From positions 1 through 48,701 of the forward strand of contig QZKU01000022.1 of the NCBI GenBank assembly GCA_003598085.1: a stretch of DNA of 48,701 nucleotides. The letters are read 5' to 3'. Made by a program: the position numbers and the translations under genes. This document shows, one piece after another, positions 1 through 8,361 of the stretch. A model generated the notes under the pieces. It did no database searches and was not told the origin of the DNA. It saw only the letters and a program-made list of their open reading frames with translations. Every line of letters begins with the position of its first letter. Position 1 is the first letter of the stretch. The DNA is from Candidatus Abyssobacteria bacterium SURF_5 (GTDB lineage Bacteria; Abyssobacteria; SURF-5).

Positions 1-1
1 C

Positions 2-481
2 CATTGGTATATCGACGACCTCAAGCGACAGATCGCCGAGTTGCGTGCCGGAGGAGAGGATGCGCTGCAATCGAAGGGCCGACTCGCAAAGGCCCAGGCC
101 GATCTCAAAGAGCTCGAGTTGGCACGACTGCGCAAGGAGACACTCGTTGCCCCGGACGTCCAGCGGATCATTCGGGGTCCGCTCGAGGCAACGCGCACGC
201 GGATCCTCTCGGACTACAAGCGCCTGGCGCCACAGCTCCTGGGCCTCACGACGTTGTCGGAGGTCGAAGCCGTCTTGGAGCAGGCCGGTCGTGAACTCCT
301 CACCGAACTCTCGCGCATTCCGGAGCTCCTCCGAGGCCCTGCGGCATCTGACGCTGGAGGTGATCCCACGCGCGTGGAAGCTGTTCGCCCCGCCTCCGAA
401 GCTCACGCCAAGTCAGTGGGCCGAACGCAACCGGTTTCTCAGCCGCGAAACCGCTCCCGAGTGGGGAAAGTACCACGTTGA
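2..481 (+). CDS. phage terminase small subunit-like protein, 5'-partial
   Basis: The reading frame is open from the first bases, so the N-terminus lies outside the window. The visible part is a charged, probably helical and coiled-coil stretch (DDLKRQIAEL, then LAKAQADLKELELARLRKE) followed by VAPDVQRIIRGPLEATRTRI and LAPQLLGL. This order is typical of lambda Nu1-type terminase small subunits, which recognise phage DNA for packaging. The following gene is a terminase large subunit, which supports the call. The homologous-looking part ends near residue 110 (about position 330). The last 45 codons, rich in Arg, Pro and Ser, run under the large-subunit frame and look unnatural. The true stop may be near 350, and a frameshift in this frame is possible. 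Confidence 0.5.
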   Translation, partial: HWYIDDLKRQIAELRAGGEDALQSKGRLAKAQADLKELELARLRKETLVAPDVQRIIRGPLEATRTRILSDYKRLAPQLLGLTTLSEVEAVLEQAGRELLTELSRIPELLRGPAASDAGGDPTRVEAVRPASEAHAKSVGRTQPVSQPRNRSRVGKVPR

Positions 482-950
482 CCGGGCCCCCTACCAGGTC
501 GAGATGATGGACGCCATCGTCGAGCCCGGCGTGGAGGAGGTCACGTTCATGACCGCCGGCCGCGTGGGGAAGACGACGATCCTGGAGAACATCCTCGGCT
601 ATTACATCGACTACGATCCGTCGCCGATCCTCATCATCCAACCCACCGACCTCAAGGCGCGACGGTTCTCGAAGCTCAACCTCGGACCGATGATCCGGGA
701 CAATGCCGCGCTCGCCCGTCGGGTGGCCGCTCCGAACTCTCGCGACGCCGCGCACGAGATCCTCTATAAAGCCTTCGAAGGTGGTCATATCGTCGTGGGT
801 GGAGCGAACGCCCCGACGTCGCTCTCCGCGTACTCGATGCGGATCGTCCTCTTCGATCCGCCTCACGACACCTTGCCAATTCGGATTTGGGGGTACATAA
901 TTCTACAAAAAATCAACTTTAATGGAGGCGTTACAGCGGCGGTTGTATAA
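360..950 (+). pseudogene. GpA-type phage terminase large subunit, truncated at the Walker B motif
   Basis: The frame (0 mod 3) encodes a recognisable GpA-family N-terminus: LTPSQWAERNRFLS, then DRAPYQVEMMDAI, a Walker A-like AGRVGKTT, LILIIQPT-like text, and SAYSMRIVLFD. GpA terminases package phage DNA using ATP and cut it with a C-terminal nuclease. The protein matches the family up to about position 858, just where the Walker B acidic motif should follow. It then continues for about 30 residues without family resemblance and stops at 950. The rest of the ATPase and the whole nuclease are missing. The start is uncertain: 360 is a GTG, and CTG codons occur at 339 and 348. Positions 860-1108 contain nothing I recognise. 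Either a decayed prophage end or an assembly join would explain this. Confidence 0.7.
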
Positions 951-1108
951 GATGGAGCAGCGGTGTTTCAACTTGTTTCGTCATGTCTCCGTTCCACCTC
1001 GAGACAAATTTATATTAATAAGGAGTGACTCCATGTGCGCGATCCTTGAATGCTTTGGATCAAGGCGACGGCGCAGTCCCCGGGCATGGAGGAAAGGAGC
1101 ATCAAGAG

Positions 1109-1861
1109 ATGTTTTGGTACTTGAAAAAGAACTGGAACGATCCGGTACCCGGCATTGATGATGTCCGGCTCCATTACGTCTGGAGCCCGCGAGGATCTGC
1201 CCCCGATTGGGAGCGGTACGGGCAGGTTCGCAGTCTGAACACTTACGCAGAACGGGTCGAAGGAAAGGGAAGGGTTTCTCCTCATGAGGGGAGAGGGGAA
1301 ACCAGAGTTGTGAGGGCCTTGCCGCCCGGCATGCGCGAGAAGATCATTAAAATCCCGCCGGGACTCTCCAATGGCGAGTTCGGACTGCACGACGCCACTT
1401 TTCTGCTCCACCACTACTTCGAGATCAAGCAGAACGGATCCACCTTCTACAGTCAGACCTTCACTGAAGAGATCGTCTCGTGGGAAGTCGAATATCTGGA
1501 TTGGACGGGATCAATCCTTGCCGTATGCGCCCATTGGGCCATCGATGACATGGATACTCTCGCCTATACTCCGACCGAAGACCCGCGCTTTATCGAGTGG
1601 TACGGAAACGACAACGCGTTCAGATCAATCAAGGTGTATGATTGTCAGGACCTCTTGTGGTGGGCTAAAGGAAAATGGTCAATGCTTCAGCCGATGTCGT
1701 TGCCGCGCGTCTTTAAGACCCGGCTGTGGGCTCCGTGCGGCTCCCGCATTATTCAGGGGTGGCACGTGGTCCATGCTTACCGAAGTCCGGAAATGTGGCC
1801 GCTGAATGACAGTGACGAAATCTACGAAGGCTATGTTACGTACAAGGCGGGTGAGCGATAG
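1109..1861 (+). CDS. hypothetical protein next to glycogen genes, possibly polysaccharide-binding
   Basis: A 250-residue soluble protein with no signal peptide and no family I recognise with confidence. I chose the ATG at 1109 because GGAGGAAAGGAG precedes it at a suitable distance; the longer frame from 1025 has no such site. The body is rich in aromatic residues and looks beta-rich (HYVWSPRG, LHDATFLLHHYFEI, FYSQTFTEEIVSWEVEYLDWTG, PTEDPRFIEWYGNDN). This fits a carbohydrate-binding fold. Together with glycogen synthase about 1.1 kb downstream, it suggests, as inference only, a role in glucan binding or sensing. A low-complexity insert of about 15 residues around residues 55-68 (GKGRVSPHEGRGETR) is encoded by a palindromic DNA repeat and is probably not part of the original fold. 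Confidence 0.65.
   Translation: MFWYLKKNWNDPVPGIDDVRLHYVWSPRGSAPDWERYGQVRSLNTYAERVEGKGRVSPHEGRGETRVVRALPPGMREKIIKIPPGLSNGEFGLHDATFLLHHYFEIKQNGSTFYSQTFTEEIVSWEVEYLDWTGSILAVCAHWAIDDMDTLAYTPTEDPRFIEWYGNDNAFRSIKVYDCQDLLWWAKGKWSMLQPMSLPRVFKTRLWAPCGSRIIQGWHVVHAYRSPEMWPLNDSDEIYEGYVTYKAGER
1273..1303. repeat. palindromic repeat inserted in frame in a coding sequence
   Basis: GGTTTCTCCTC at 1273-1283 pairs with GAGGGGAAACC at 1293-1303, with one position able to wobble-pair in RNA. A smaller perfect palindrome, CCTCATGAGG, sits inside at 1280-1289. The repeat is translated as RVSPHEGRGET, which is out of character for the surrounding protein. It resembles palindromic elements that insert in frame into genes. 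Confidence 0.45.
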
Positions 1862-1896
1862 AAACATAAGCAACCTGTACATCGAAAGGCAGCCCA

Positions 1897-2790
1897 ATGA
1901 TGTTTATAGATGCTCACGTGCACGTCGTTTCATTTGACATCCGACAGGAGTTCCAGCGGATGGGCCTCTCCGCTATCTTTGACCATTGCCCGCCCGAGCA
2001 AACGAGACAGGCGATCGAGAGCCTGCTGGGCGACATGGATAAGGCGGATGTCGATTCCTCAATCGCCATAACATCGTGCGCTCTTGACATCTTTAATGAA
2101 TATCACAAAACCCGGCCACAGCGGATCTTCATTGGCTATCTCTACGATTCAAGAAACCCGAAGAGCGGATTTCGCGCACTCCGCAGGACGGTCGACGCGT
2201 ATCCCCATCTGGTCAAATGCGTGAAGACGATGTTTCCATATCTCGGCCAGCATCCGCTCCAGAAGGAATTCGCCCCGCTATACCGTTTCTGCGAACAACG
2301 CAGCCTGCCGATCCAGTTCCACATCGGAGGCGACCCCAACATGGAGAATCTCAGCAATCCGCTCTATTTCGGGAAACTCTCCTCTTTGTTTCCGAAGCTG
2401 AGCATTGTCTGTCTTCATGGAGGAGGCGGCATGTTCCAGAACCTTCCCCTTCTGATGAAATTGTGGCCGAACATCTACCTGGAAGTGGAAGCGCTCCAGC
2501 TGAACGAAGCCGAAGGCTCCCGTCAGCCGCATACCCTGCAGTATCTCCTGCAGCACATCGACAGCAGCCGCTTGATGTTCGGGAGCGACCGAATCTTTCC
2601 GGAAGAAAAATATTTTTGGCGCGTTCAGGCAGCTCGTTCACTCTCGTCCGAGCAGGCTGAAGATGTCTGCTGGAGAACTGCCAATCGGGTATTCGATCTG
2701 GGACTCGACAGGAGACGGAGACCCAGGGCCGCCGCCAAGACTGAAAAAAAGGTGGAAAAAAAGAAAATAACGACAAACAAAATCAAATGA
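1897..2790 (+). CDS. amidohydrolase family 2 (TIM-barrel metal-dependent hydrolase)
   Basis: A 297-residue protein of the amidohydrolase-2 family, which includes hydrolases and decarboxylases with one bound metal. The N-terminal metal motif DAHVHV is at residues 5-10, followed by a barrel with FHIGG near residue 145, CLHGGGG near 170 and FGSDRIFPEE near 230; together these supply the expected His and Asp ligands. The last 30 residues are a Lys/Arg-rich tail that probably lies outside the barrel. ATG codons occur at 1897 and 1900; a purine-rich AAAGGCAG lies upstream. It sits 35 bp after the preceding gene and about 170 bp before glycogen synthase on the same strand, so co-transcription is possible. 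The substrate cannot be read from the sequence. Confidence 0.8.
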   Translation: MMFIDAHVHVVSFDIRQEFQRMGLSAIFDHCPPEQTRQAIESLLGDMDKADVDSSIAITSCALDIFNEYHKTRPQRIFIGYLYDSRNPKSGFRALRRTVDAYPHLVKCVKTMFPYLGQHPLQKEFAPLYRFCEQRSLPIQFHIGGDPNMENLSNPLYFGKLSSLFPKLSIVCLHGGGGMFQNLPLLMKLWPNIYLEVEALQLNEAEGSRQPHTLQYLLQHIDSSRLMFGSDRIFPEEKYFWRVQAARSLSSEQAEDVCWRTANRVFDLGLDRRRRPRAAAKTEKKVEKKKITTNKIK

Positions 2791-2962
2791 GTGGCCAGTA
2801 ATAAGGCAAAAAACAATAAAAGCAACAAGGGATTGGGAGCAACCGCCCCTCTTTATAATCGTACAGGAAGAACCTGAGGCAGCACCTCCTTTCGCCCTCA
2901 ACTCGCCGGTGACGACCGCCCAAAAAAACCAATCCCGCAAGAAAGCCAAGGAGAAATCGCGA

Positions 2963-4483
2963 ATGAGGGTGCTGTTCGCGGCGTCGGAAGCGGTTCCTTT
3001 CGTGAAGACCGGCGGGCTGGCCGACGTCATTGGCTCGCTTCCTCAGGCCCTCCATCGTTCCGGAAAAGCGGATATATCCGTTGTTTTGCCCAAGTACAAC
3101 TGTATTAATACCGAACTCCACGATATTGTGCCGACCGGTCTTGGCGCAGAAGTGCCGATCAACGGAGTCGTCGAATGGGCCAACGTGTGGGAATGCAAGC
3201 GAGAGATCCATTATTTCTTCATTGATAACCCGCGGTTTTACGACAGGCCGCACCCGTACCAGGAAAACGGATCGGACTATTCAGATAATGCGGAACGGTT
3301 CATCTTCTTTTCGCGCGCAGTGCTCGAGCTGTGTCACCGCTTCGACGTACGCCCGGACATCATTCACTGCCATGATTGGCATACCGCACTGATACCGGTC
3401 TTTCTTCGAACCAAGACATTTTTCTTTGCCGGAAAGAGACCGGTGGCAAGCGCATTCACCGTCCATAATGCCGGGTACCAGGGGAAATTCCCGCCTGAGA
3501 AATTCAAGCAGACGGGATTGCCAAGCAGGCTCTTTAATTCTCAGGCAGGCCTCCGGCATGGCGACGGGATCAATCTGCTCAAGGGGGGATTGCTGTTTTC
3601 CGATGTGATTACAACGGTCAGCCCCCGCTATTGCGAAGAATTGAAGAGCTGGCCGGGCGGGAACGGACTCGAAGATGTTTTTCGACGGCGCTCTGACAGC
3701 ATGGTCGGCATCTTGAATGGAATCGACCTGAACGAGTGGAACCCGGCCTCTGATCCCTTCCTTGTGCGAAATTATGACGTGAATAATCCCGAGGGCAAGC
3801 GCGAATGCAAGCGCGCGCTTCAAAAGCGTCTTGCTCTTCCCGATCGAGACGATATCCCGCTCCTTGCCGCCGTCATGCGATTGACCGAGCAGAAAGGGAC
3901 CCACCTCGTCGAAGCGATCAGCGGGTATCTCGGGGCCGCCGATGTCCAATTCGTCATACTCGGCTCCGGCAATCCCGCTCAAGAAGAAACATTCAGGCGC
4001 CTCTCTCGTGATTATGCCCATAAGTGCTGCGCGGTCATCGGCGATACATACTGCTTTGATCAGGCGCTCGTGCACCAGGTGGAAGCGGGTGCGGATATCT
4101 TCCTTATGCCTTCCCTCTATGAGCCGTGCGGCCTCAGCCAGATGTTCAGCCTCAGATACGGCACCGTTCCGGTTGTGCGTATGATCGGCGGACTGGATGA
4201 CACGGTGAAAGAATATGATCCCGCGACCGGCAGCGGAAACGGGTTTACTTTCTTCGACCCCGTTCCGGAGCAGTTTCTCCATGCAGTCGATCGCGCGATT
4301 TCATGCTTCAGTGGACAAAAGACGCACTGGCGCCGAATCATGAAAAACGGAATGAGCGCCGACTTTTCCTGGGATACCGCGGCAGCTCATTATCTCGAAC
4401 TCTACGAACGCGCACTGCGCCTGAAAGACCGCGGAGTTATTGTGGCGGGGAAAAATTCAGAAACATCCCGGTATCGTCTCTGA
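2963..4483 (+). CDS. glgA: glycogen synthase (ADP-glucose type), GT5
   Basis: A 506-residue GT5 glycogen/starch synthase that transfers glucose from ADP-glucose to alpha-1,4-glucan in the cytoplasm. The family's N-terminal signature is clear: RVLFAASEAVPFVKTGGLADV at residues 2-22, where Lys15 of KTGG contacts the nucleotide sugar. HCHDWHT (near 135), FTVHNAGYQG, NGID and the C-terminal PSLYEPCGL with Glu follow in the normal order and at normal length. I chose the ATG at 2963 because AAGGAG lies nine bases upstream and family members begin here; an in-frame ATG at 2909 would add 18 Lys-rich residues. No branching enzyme, phosphorylase or pyrophosphorylase is nearby, so this is an isolated glg gene. 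Confidence 0.95.
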   Translation: MRVLFAASEAVPFVKTGGLADVIGSLPQALHRSGKADISVVLPKYNCINTELHDIVPTGLGAEVPINGVVEWANVWECKREIHYFFIDNPRFYDRPHPYQENGSDYSDNAERFIFFSRAVLELCHRFDVRPDIIHCHDWHTALIPVFLRTKTFFFAGKRPVASAFTVHNAGYQGKFPPEKFKQTGLPSRLFNSQAGLRHGDGINLLKGGLLFSDVITTVSPRYCEELKSWPGGNGLEDVFRRRSDSMVGILNGIDLNEWNPASDPFLVRNYDVNNPEGKRECKRALQKRLALPDRDDIPLLAAVMRLTEQKGTHLVEAISGYLGAADVQFVILGSGNPAQEETFRRLSRDYAHKCCAVIGDTYCFDQALVHQVEAGADIFLMPSLYEPCGLSQMFSLRYGTVPVVRMIGGLDDTVKEYDPATGSGNGFTFFDPVPEQFLHAVDRAISCFSGQKTHWRRIMKNGMSADFSWDTAAAHYLELYERALRLKDRGVIVAGKNSETSRYRL

Positions 4484-4507
4484 TCGATCGAGGATCAGAT
4501 CTTACAG

Positions 4508-4562
4508 GGCTGAAAGTATCGGAGCGAGCCTTCGCTCGCAGGCTGTTTTCGCCGCTTCAGCC
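4508..4562. terminator. bidirectional stem-loop between convergent genes
   Basis: This lies between the convergent glycogen synthase and MFS genes. An inner perfect stem GCGAGC/GCTCGC (4524-4529 and 4534-4539) with a CTTC loop sits within an outer stem GGCTGAA/TTCAGCC (4508-4514 and 4556-4562). The U-run is weak, so termination could be by structure alone. Confidence 0.5.
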
Positions 4563-5965
4563 TACCTCAAGCTTTTGCGGGCGATCTCCGTGAACGGGTG
4601 CAGCAGATAATTGAACCCGCTCGCAATGTTTATCCCTCGAACGCTCCTCAGGACCCGGATCAACTGTCCGACTTGCGCTTCTTCAGGCTCGGATATGTGC
4701 CTGAATAACTGAAAACCCAGCAGGCGCATCAAAGTGGAGGCGAGAAAGATGAAATGAAGCGGAACGATCTCGAAGGAAAGGAGGTTCAAGTGAGGCAAGG
4801 CAGCGTGCTTGAGTATCGATCCCGCCACGATAGGACCGGTCGCGGCGCCGAGCCCGCCGATTATGCTGTACGTGGAGAAGTAAAGCGAGCGGTTCTCCTT
4901 CGGAGAAATTCCAAGCAGCAAGTTGCTCATGCACAGGTTTATGCCGGCCCAAAAGAGCCCGCTTATGATGCTGATCATAACCGGCAAGGCGAGCGAGCCG
5001 GGCCGCACGAATATCCAGATGAAGGGGATGCAGATAGCGACTGAACTCGAGAAACGGATAACGGCCTTGTTCTTGACCGTGTCCGACATTCTCCCCCAGA
5101 AGCGCATTCCCAGCAGGTCTGCAAAACCCGATATGGTGCCCAATGCCGCCACGAATCCATAGCTGAACTGCAGGTCCTGCAGGAAGAACACCGTAAAGAA
5201 AGGCGCGGCGAAATGCACCGAAAACCCCCATACGAGCGCGAACAACAGGAATTTTCTGAAGTTGCGCTCGCGGAACGGCAGCGCCAGATTCGCCAGGAAA
5301 GGACGCGTGCGCATCGGCCGCACCATTACCGGCTCTGACACTTTGAGAAGGAACCGCATGCTGATGATGCCGAATATTATCGCTGAGATGAATACGACGC
5401 TGAACCCGAGAGATAGCCCGTCCGGCGAGGCATCCTTCAATACGTCAAGCAGCTTGCCATAGCCGAGCATCATTGCCATTCCCGCCGCCCCGCACAACAT
5501 GTTCCTGTTCCCGAAGAAGCGGCCTCTCATCGAACCGGGAACCATATCCGACATCAGCGACAGCCAGGAGACTCCGCTCACGGAATTGCAGCTATGGGAA
5601 AGAAAAATAAGACCGAGGATAAGACTGAACTTCAAGGAGGCCGGATGCACGGGCAGAAGCGCCGTGATCAGAATCGGCGCCCACATGAGGCGCGCCAGCG
5701 CCGCCCCCCAGCACCAGAAGACCTTCCGCTTGCCGGTTGTCTCGATCAGGTGCGACGTCGGCCACTGAAAGATCGTCACCAGGAACGGCATTGACGCCAG
5801 GATGCCGATCATGAATTCATCCATTCCCAGATGGAGCGCAAAACCCGTAAGAAAAACCCCGCCGGTGAGGGTTGCATACATGTTCGCGAATACCCCCTCA
5901 TAAACCGAATTCCTCAAATCGGTATCCGTTTCCGTGACGGGGGCAGCCTTTGCTACAACTTCCAT
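4562..5965 (-). CDS. major facilitator superfamily transporter
   Basis: A 467-residue polytopic inner-membrane protein with about 12 hydrophobic segments in two halves. The first loop after TM2 reads HLIETTGKRKVFWCW, and the second half carries WGRMSDTVKNKAVIRF, both matching the MFS loop motif between TM2/3 and TM8/9. ENRSLYFSTYSIIGGLGAATGP is typical of the TM10-11 region in this subgroup. GGAGAGGA lies five bases before the ATG. It follows the deacetylase gene by 112 bp with an intrinsic terminator in between, so it may be expressed partly by read-through. It is a plausible exporter of the product of the upstream aminomutase/ligase operon, which is inference from position. No substrate is predictable. 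Confidence 0.85.
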   Translation of the reverse strand: MEVVAKAAPVTETDTDLRNSVYEGVFANMYATLTGGVFLTGFALHLGMDEFMIGILASMPFLVTIFQWPTSHLIETTGKRKVFWCWGAALARLMWAPILITALLPVHPASLKFSLILGLIFLSHSCNSVSGVSWLSLMSDMVPGSMRGRFFGNRNMLCGAAGMAMMLGYGKLLDVLKDASPDGLSLGFSVVFISAIIFGIISMRFLLKVSEPVMVRPMRTRPFLANLALPFRERNFRKFLLFALVWGFSVHFAAPFFTVFFLQDLQFSYGFVAALGTISGFADLLGMRFWGRMSDTVKNKAVIRFSSSVAICIPFIWIFVRPGSLALPVMISIISGLFWAGINLCMSNLLLGISPKENRSLYFSTYSIIGGLGAATGPIVAGSILKHAALPHLNLLSFEIVPLHFIFLASTLMRLLGFQLFRHISEPEEAQVGQLIRVLRSVRGINIASGFNYLLHPFTEIARKSLR

Positions 5966-5997
5966 ATGAATCCTCTCCCAATAACGACTTCAGATAT

Positions 5998-6022
5998 AAA
6001 AAATTCCTGCGCAGGGCAGGAA
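5998..6022 (-). terminator. intrinsic terminator after the deacetylase gene
   Basis: Read on the minus strand, TTCCTGC-CCTGC-GCAGGAA forms a perfect seven-pair stem with a five-base loop, followed at once by six T. It lies 55 bp after the stop of the deacetylase gene and only 32 bp before the MFS start. It should therefore end, or attenuate, transcription between the two genes. Confidence 0.7.
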
Positions 6023-6077
6023 CCAATAAGGATGACAAACTGATGAAATATGAGGCGTACTTTACAGATACTGTCGG

Positions 6078-7811
6078 CTATACCGATGCTCCCGCCGTCA
6101 ACCCCGCAAAGAAATGCCGGGCGTTGACGCCGAGAGACCTGGTTCGATATCCCCCCTCCTGGACAATGAGAATAGGACACTCCAACTGCGCGATCATCCG
6201 GCCATTGAGCTCGAAATCGCGAGCGATTAAACTCCATGTCCCCGTCGGATCGTGCTTGGCCGTGTCAAGCCCGAATGCAATCACAACATAACGCGGGTTG
6301 AATTTCGCCACCCGCCTCAGTGCCCGCGTGAGAACTTCTCGATACTGTTCTCCTTCCACGTGCTCGGGAAGCGGGAAGTTCACGTTAAAACCTTCGCCGG
6401 CGCCGCCCCCCCGCTCATCCTCAAATCCGCTGAAATAGGGGAACGCGAACTGAGGATGGCCATGAATGGAAATGGTGAGAACATCCGGCCGCTCGTAAAA
6501 GATGTCCTGCGTCCCGTTGCCGTGATGGTAATCGATATCCAAAACGGCGACCTTCCCGTACGCGCTGAGGAAAGCAGCCGCGATGGCGGCCGAATTGAAG
6601 TAGCAGAATCCGCCGAAGGAACGCCGCTCCGCGTGATGGCCCGGCGGGCGCACCAGCGCATAGGCGAGGTTGTAGCCGCTCAGCAGCGCCTCAGCCGCCG
6701 TGAGCGCGCAGTCGACCGCCCGTTCTGCAGCGAGAAAAGCATTGCGGTTCAATGGCGTGAACGTGTCGATGCAATAATATCCGGCGCGTATCGCGAGCTC
6801 TTTGGGAGGGCGCGCCACGTTCCTGATCGGAAAAACGTATGGATAGATCGACCTGTTGCTTTCCATGCTCAAACAGATTCTGCGCAAATAGTCCACGAAT
6901 CTGTTGTCGTGGACCGACTTGATATATTTTTCGGAGAAGTGGCGCGGCTCGAGCCGTTCAAAGACGTCCAAGGAAAAAATCTCGCGGAGGATCGAACGAA
7001 TTCGCACCGGAGCTTCAACGTAACCCCGCTCGCGCACGTGATGGATGTCATGTTTCTCATTTATCACCAGCGCGACCTTCTTTCCGCGCAGCCGTATCTC
7101 TTTCGGAGGAGAGGGTCTTCGCTTCGAATATTTCGGCTCGCGAAGCATGACGGGATCGTCCTTGAACGACTCGACAACCAGGTCCACGTAATCGGGGGTG
7201 CACAGATAACGATACTTTCTTTCCAGGATTGCACGAACCGCGGCGCGAGCATAATCGCGACCGAGTGGAATCCCTCGGCCGAGATCGTCATATACGAGGT
7301 AGGGAGGGCACTGCAGGTCCGGTCGAACAGGCGTCTCATACGCCGTGTTCACTATCGGGCGAGCCCCGTAACGCTCATAAAAACGGAGACGAGCCGCGTT
7401 ATCCTTTAGAATCTCCGGTATCCGGCACAGCATCGGGTCGTCCGGCAGGCATTCAAAGAAAATGCCTGCCGCATCAAGCGCAAGAGCTTCCTCCCTTGCC
7501 CTTTCATAGAGAGCGCCTCCTATTCCGCCTCCCGCACGCAGGGGAGCCGCCGAAATGAAATCCAGAAACATGAAGTCCAGATCGGAGGCATGATACATCA
7601 GCGCAAAGCCCTTCACCTGTGCGCGCATGTCGTCGGCAACGAACAGGATCGGGCGGAAGAGGCGGGAAGGATCGCGCAGTTTTTCGGGAAGGCTCTCCAC
7701 TTGCTCTTCAGGCAATGCTCGAAATCGCGTCCGAAGGATGTCCTGGACCTGCGTGATCGCGTGCCTGTCGATGAGCACGCCGTCATCATGGATTCTTCGA
7801 ATGCGAAACAT
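6078..7811 (-). CDS. GNAT acetyltransferase fused to a histone deacetylase/acetylpolyamine amidohydrolase domain
   Basis: A 577-residue two-domain cytoplasmic enzyme. Residues 1-175 are a GNAT fold with the acetyl-CoA loop RAGGGIGGA at 92-100 and ending with FYERYGARP. Residues 240-577 are an arginase-fold Zn deacetylase of the HDAC/AcuC/APAH superfamily. All catalytic residues are visible: His392-His393 in RPPGHH, Zn ligands Asp427 and His429 in DIDYHHGNG, Asp516 in GLDTAKHDP, and Tyr555 in QEGGY. The family removes acetyl groups from lysine-like amines or polyamines. Joining an acetylase and a deacetylase in one chain suggests handling of a protecting acetyl group. The gene overlaps the preceding GNAT gene by 26 bp, implying translational coupling in the aminomutase/ligase operon. 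The substrate is unknown; an N-acetyl-beta-lysine derivative is my inference. Confidence 0.9.
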   Translation of the reverse strand: MFRIRRIHDDGVLIDRHAITQVQDILRTRFRALPEEQVESLPEKLRDPSRLFRPILFVADDMRAQVKGFALMYHASDLDFMFLDFISAAPLRAGGGIGGALYERAREEALALDAAGIFFECLPDDPMLCRIPEILKDNAARLRFYERYGARPIVNTAYETPVRPDLQCPPYLVYDDLGRGIPLGRDYARAAVRAILERKYRYLCTPDYVDLVVESFKDDPVMLREPKYSKRRPSPPKEIRLRGKKVALVINEKHDIHHVRERGYVEAPVRIRSILREIFSLDVFERLEPRHFSEKYIKSVHDNRFVDYLRRICLSMESNRSIYPYVFPIRNVARPPKELAIRAGYYCIDTFTPLNRNAFLAAERAVDCALTAAEALLSGYNLAYALVRPPGHHAERRSFGGFCYFNSAAIAAAFLSAYGKVAVLDIDYHHGNGTQDIFYERPDVLTISIHGHPQFAFPYFSGFEDERGGGAGEGFNVNFPLPEHVEGEQYREVLTRALRRVAKFNPRYVVIAFGLDTAKHDPTGTWSLIARDFELNGRMIAQLECPILIVQEGGYRTRSLGVNARHFFAGLTAGASV

Positions 7812-8352
7812 CGTCTTTCGTTCTTGGTAAGGCGGGCATCAAAACCGATTTCCTCGCCGGATAGGGATGTTTTGGCTCCAGGTTTTTCATGAAAATCAAC
7901 TTGTGGTCGCCTGCTTTGTAAAAATCTGTCAGAATCGAAACCAGTTCATACTGATTTTTCTTGTAAAACGTTCGGGCTTGCTCGAAAGCCGGCAACGAAG
8001 AAGTCTCAATATAGATTTGCCGGGCTCCCTGCGAGCGGGCGAGGTGCTCCATATGCTTCACGAGGGCGCCGCCGACACCTTGTCTCCCATAGTGAGTGCT
8101 GACCGCAATCCAGTAAAGGTCGTAGGCGGCGTCGGTGATCGGGATCAATCCAAAGCATATGTATCCCGCAAGGTCACCCTGTTCTCCGACCGCGCAAAAA
8201 GTCTGGTAATCCCCTCGCTCTGGAAAGCGAAGCGCATCGTCGAGCACCTCGATCGCAACCTTCATCTCGTGTTCGGGGAATACACGTCTCTCCCGCAAGA
8301 TCCGTACGATCTGATCCTTGTCCTCTCCTTTGAGCGGCCGAATGGTAATCAT
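7786..8352 (-). CDS. GNAT family N-acetyltransferase
   Basis: A 188-residue single-domain GNAT enzyme. The core signature is DLYWIAVSTHYGRQGVGGAL (about residues 77-96), where RQGVGG is the acetyl-CoA pyrophosphate-binding loop, followed by IYIETSSLPAFEQARTFYKKNQYE, the usual motif B. The family moves acetyl from acetyl-CoA to an amine. In the ablA/ablB system a GNAT acetylates the epsilon-amine of beta-lysine made by lysine 2,3-aminomutase. This gene shares an operon with an aminomutase, so the same reaction is a reasonable inference. It starts 9 bp after the upstream ATP-grasp gene and overlaps the next by 26 bp. The last 25 residues, rich in Lys and Pro, are an unstructured-looking tail over that overlap. 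Confidence 0.88.
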   Translation of the reverse strand: MITIRPLKGEDKDQIVRILRERRVFPEHEMKVAIEVLDDALRFPERGDYQTFCAVGEQGDLAGYICFGLIPITDAAYDLYWIAVSTHYGRQGVGGALVKHMEHLARSQGARQIYIETSSLPAFEQARTFYKKNQYELVSILTDFYKAGDHKLIFMKNLEPKHPYPARKSVLMPALPRTKDDVSHSKNP

Positions 8353-8361
8353 CAGACGGTC

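Noticed and set aside
6252-7409. 385-codon plus-strand open frame
   Set aside because: It is antisense to the GNAT-deacetylase gene, which has all catalytic motifs in the other strand.
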